Source of the DNA: Faecalibacterium longum CLA-AA-H243
GTDB lineage: Bacteria > Bacillota > Clostridia > Oscillospirales > Ruminococcaceae
Direction: 5' to 3'
Assembly: GCF_020687245.1 (NCBI RefSeq)
Contig: NZ_JAJEQG010000019.1
Span: 1 to 53,089, forward strand
DNA: 53,089 bases
Positions 51,086 to 53,089 of this stretch are shown piece after piece. The notes beneath the pieces are model-generated. The model did not search any database. It was not told the DNA's origin and saw only the letters and a program-made list of their open reading frames with translations. Every line of letters begins with the position of its first letter. The first letter of the stretch is position 1. The translations under genes and the position numbers were made by a program.

Positions 51086-52573
51086 TTATACTTTGGCGTT
51101 TTCTGGGAAGATATTGACGATTGCATTCGCCGAAGATACCTTACTGGAGAAATCCAGATGTGTATAAATGTTGCTTGTCGTGCTGATGTCGCTGTGCCCC
51201 AGCCACTCCTGAATCTCCTTCAGGCTCACGCCATTGGCATAGAGCAGACTGGCGCAGCTATGGCGCAGATCGTGAAAGCGGATACGCTTCATCTGGTGTG
51301 CGACCAGAAAATCCGGGAAATGTTGGCTCAGGAAATCGGGCCGAATCCGTTTTCCCATCGGGTCTACATAGATATAGTCAAGATAATCGGTGCAATAGCT
51401 TTTGCCGCAGACCTTCCGATTCTGCTCCTGCTCCTTTTTCATTTTATTGAGCATCTGCTCACAGGCAGGGATTAGGGGAAGTGTCCGGCAGCTCGACTTT
51501 GTTTTTGTCTTATCTCGTGCGATTTCTGTTAGCGTTCCGTTGACCTTTGCGGTCACAACCGTATGCTGAATGCTGATTTTCTTGTTTTCAAAGTCAATGG
51601 CATCCCATTTCAAGCCAACAACTTCACTGCGCCGCAGGCCGTAGAATGCAGCCATGATAACGCCAAACTCCGAAGGGTCACCTTGAATCGCTTTGAAAAG
51701 CTGCTCCAGTTCTTCACCGCTGTAAATCTCCGACTTGAACTTTTCCTTACGAGGACGTTCAACGCGATCTGCCGGGTTGGAACGGATCATGCCGATTTGA
51801 AAAGCGTACTGCAAGCATTTGCGGATGTTGGCGTGATAGTGAATGACGGTGTTTGCCGTAAGGCCACGATCCAACTCATGCTGGTAGAAGTCTTGGATGT
51901 ATTTGGGATGCTGTTCCATATCCTGCAATGTATAGTGGAGCGGTTCAAAATATGGGACGATCTTGTGAACGATTGCTCTTTCATAGCTGGTATAGGTTGT
52001 GATTTCCACTCGTGACTTCATCATTTTCAACCAGTCCGTGATGAAGTCGGTGAAAAGTACCGGGGAGTTATCAAGGCAGGGGTCAACTTCTTTGATGGGG
52101 CTGACCTTCAGCCAATTATTGTCAACGGCATATTGTAGGGCATCGGTCAACTCCTTGTGCCAATCCAGAAGCTGCTGTACACTGGCCTCCTCCTGCTGAC
52201 GCTCATAGCGGAAGAACGTTTCCAGATCGCGCGGAGAGAGTGCTTTCAAAGACAGCCGCTTCTTTTCAAAGTATGGGACAACTACTCTTCCCAGATCACT
52301 GCCATAGGTTTCGGGCGGAAGGTTCATCACGCTTTCTCGAAGCCAGCGGTTCAGATATTCCGATACCGGCAGGTCGGAAACCTGCTGCATCGTTTCAGGG
52401 TTAAACTCTTTTTGTGTTTTACGCAACAGAGATTCAGCTCTTTTTTTGTTTCCTTTAACAGGAAGTCCTGTGCTGATGGATTTGGTTCTGCGCTTTCCAT
52501 CTGTGTCTTTCCAGCTCAGAATCATCTGATACATACCGTTTTGTTCTCTTAAATGTCCGGCCACATTTGTCAT
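51086..52573 (-). CDS. int: Tyrosine site-specific integrase
   Basis: 495 residues. An N-terminal arm-binding domain (MILSWKDTDGKRRTKSISTG), a SAM-like core-binding domain (about 170-280) and a catalytic domain with AAFYGLRRSEVVGLKW (first Arg), RFHDLRHSCASLLYANG (His and second Arg), LGHSDISTTSNIYTHL (His and nucleophile Tyr). It integrates an element at the tRNA-Leu whose 3' end is 63 bp away, with the gene pointing towards att as usual. An insertion around 130-200 makes it longer than many relatives. AAAGGAG precedes ATG 52573. The element body lies beyond the right window edge. Confidence 0.95.
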   Translation of the reverse strand: MTNVAGHLREQNGMYQMILSWKDTDGKRRTKSISTGLPVKGNKKRAESLLRKTQKEFNPETMQQVSDLPVSEYLNRWLRESVMNLPPETYGSDLGRVVVPYFEKKRLSLKALSPRDLETFFRYERQQEEASVQQLLDWHKELTDALQYAVDNNWLKVSPIKEVDPCLDNSPVLFTDFITDWLKMMKSRVEITTYTSYERAIVHKIVPYFEPLHYTLQDMEQHPKYIQDFYQHELDRGLTANTVIHYHANIRKCLQYAFQIGMIRSNPADRVERPRKEKFKSEIYSGEELEQLFKAIQGDPSEFGVIMAAFYGLRRSEVVGLKWDAIDFENKKISIQHTVVTAKVNGTLTEIARDKTKTKSSCRTLPLIPACEQMLNKMKKEQEQNRKVCGKSYCTDYLDYIYVDPMGKRIRPDFLSQHFPDFLVAHQMKRIRFHDLRHSCASLLYANGVSLKEIQEWLGHSDISTTSNIYTHLDFSSKVSSANAIVNIFPENAKV

Positions 52574-52575
52574 AG

Positions 52576-52941
52576 TTATGCTCCTTTCTGTTCGCAGCCA
52601 AACGTCCTTTGCTTAGGCATCATAAGTTTAGAAGATTCTGGAGTGTTTTGCAAGGATGGCACAAGGGAGTTTGAAAGGTGCATCCCTCCAAGTTGCCGAT
52701 CCTGATCGAGCAGGTACTCTACCACGCAGAGTTTTGGTATCTTATAGCTGCGTCCTACACGCGCCGAGTGGATCTTATTCTGCTTGACCAACAGATACGC
52801 ATTCTTCCGGCAGATGCCAAGCATTTCCTGAAGATGCTCCACCGTCACCACATCCGGGTAGTCCTTGAACATCGTCAGATACCTCTCCGTCTTTCGGTCA
52901 GGCTCTTCCTGAATCAAAGTGCAGGCTGCGATCTCGCTCAT
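52576..52941 (-). CDS. Excisionase-like helix-turn-helix protein
   Basis: 121 residues. VVTVEHLQEMLGICRKNAYLLVKQNKIHSARVGRSYKIPKLCVVEYLL is the MerR/excisionase-type HTH plus wing that bends DNA at att sites. It sits 2 bp before the integrase start in the same transcript, the common xis-int order. The N-terminal 25 residues may be extra; a start at MFKDYPDVV would leave the core intact. The last 35 residues are unlike the family. Confidence 0.85.
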   Translation of the reverse strand: MSEIAACTLIQEEPDRKTERYLTMFKDYPDVVTVEHLQEMLGICRKNAYLLVKQNKIHSARVGRSYKIPKLCVVEYLLDQDRQLGGMHLSNSLVPSLQNTPESSKLMMPKQRTFGCEQKGA

Positions 52942-53089
52942 TCCTGTCCTCTCTTTCTAGTTCAATATGTCGATTATTCAGCAGAAAATACTATATGTAA
53001 AGAGCAAATGGTCTTTTTCGGGTACCATCGCCCTTGCCAAAGGAGATATTTGAGCTTAGAACTTCATCGGCAGTGCGTCTTTCCTGCAC
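52942..53089. other. Right-edge stretch without a recognised gene
   Basis: 148 bp of AT-rich sequence upstream of the excisionase-like gene, probably holding its promoter. Nothing else can be identified before the window ends. Confidence 0.4.

Overview
The window looks like a chromosome segment of a gut Firmicute of the Oscillospiraceae/Ruminococcaceae type, most likely Faecalibacterium or a close relative. This is inference from the high-GC clostridial coding style, the strong AGGAGG-type ribosome sites, and the family mix (DUF6465, an N4-gp56-capsid phage module, large serine recombinase mobile elements). No 16S gene or other species marker is present.

Layout. (1) Positions 1 to about 17,165 are the right part of an integrative or mobilizable element that starts left of the window. 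It holds a relaxase (cut by the window edge), a MobC-like accessory protein, a hairpin-rich oriT candidate, and a cargo operon behind a near-consensus promoter. The cargo is three L-2-amino-thiazoline-4-carboxylic acid (ATC) hydrolase family proteins, two alpha/beta hydrolases plus a remnant of a third, an MBL-fold hydrolase, a membrane protein and a ketopantoate-reductase-like gene with a nonsense codon. Then come an AraC regulator, a ZinT-like lipoprotein and a two-gene ABC exporter-fold transporter. A large serine recombinase closes the element but is broken by a 103-bp hairpin-rich insertion that resembles the oriT region. Just beyond lies a chromosomal M14/succinylglutamate-desuccinylase gene that has lost its N-terminal part, so the element probably inserted there.

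(2) Positions 17.2 to 33.4 kb are ordinary chromosome: glycerate 2-kinase with a LysR gene, a GH1 beta-glucosidase diverging from a UvrA-like ABC ATPase, a polar amino acid ABC importer diverging from gpsA, a zinc-dependent phospholipase C family protein, a UMF1-type MFS transporter, and a PreP-like M16C peptidase.

(3) Positions 33.5 to 43.3 kb are a compact podovirus-like virion module: small protein, large terminase, portal, a Prp-type cysteine protease fused to a scaffold-like region, N4-gp56 capsid, and connector, tail and internal-protein candidates. There is no integrase, repressor, replication or lysis gene. The protease-scaffold protein and the capsid both carry an LQLFA motif like the Prp cleavage site of Firmicute ribosomal protein L27. 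This suggests a self-contained capsid maturation protease with its target sites, and it is the most interesting signal in the window.

(4) Positions 43.5 to 50.5 kb are chromosome: tRNA-His and tRNA-Arg, a PAP2 phosphatase, a DUF1643 protein, a cytoplasmic ParB-like/BMP fusion, a metallophosphoesterase, an M32 carboxypeptidase, a DUF6465 protein and a four-cysteine protein.

(5) From 50.5 kb to the right edge is the start of a second integrative element at a tRNA-Leu locus: a strong promoter, two 186-bp tandem units that each begin with the 5' half of tRNA-Leu, one complete tRNA-Leu(CAA), a terminator, a tyrosine integrase and an excisionase-like HTH protein.

All family names come from reading motifs in the translations. 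No database search was possible.
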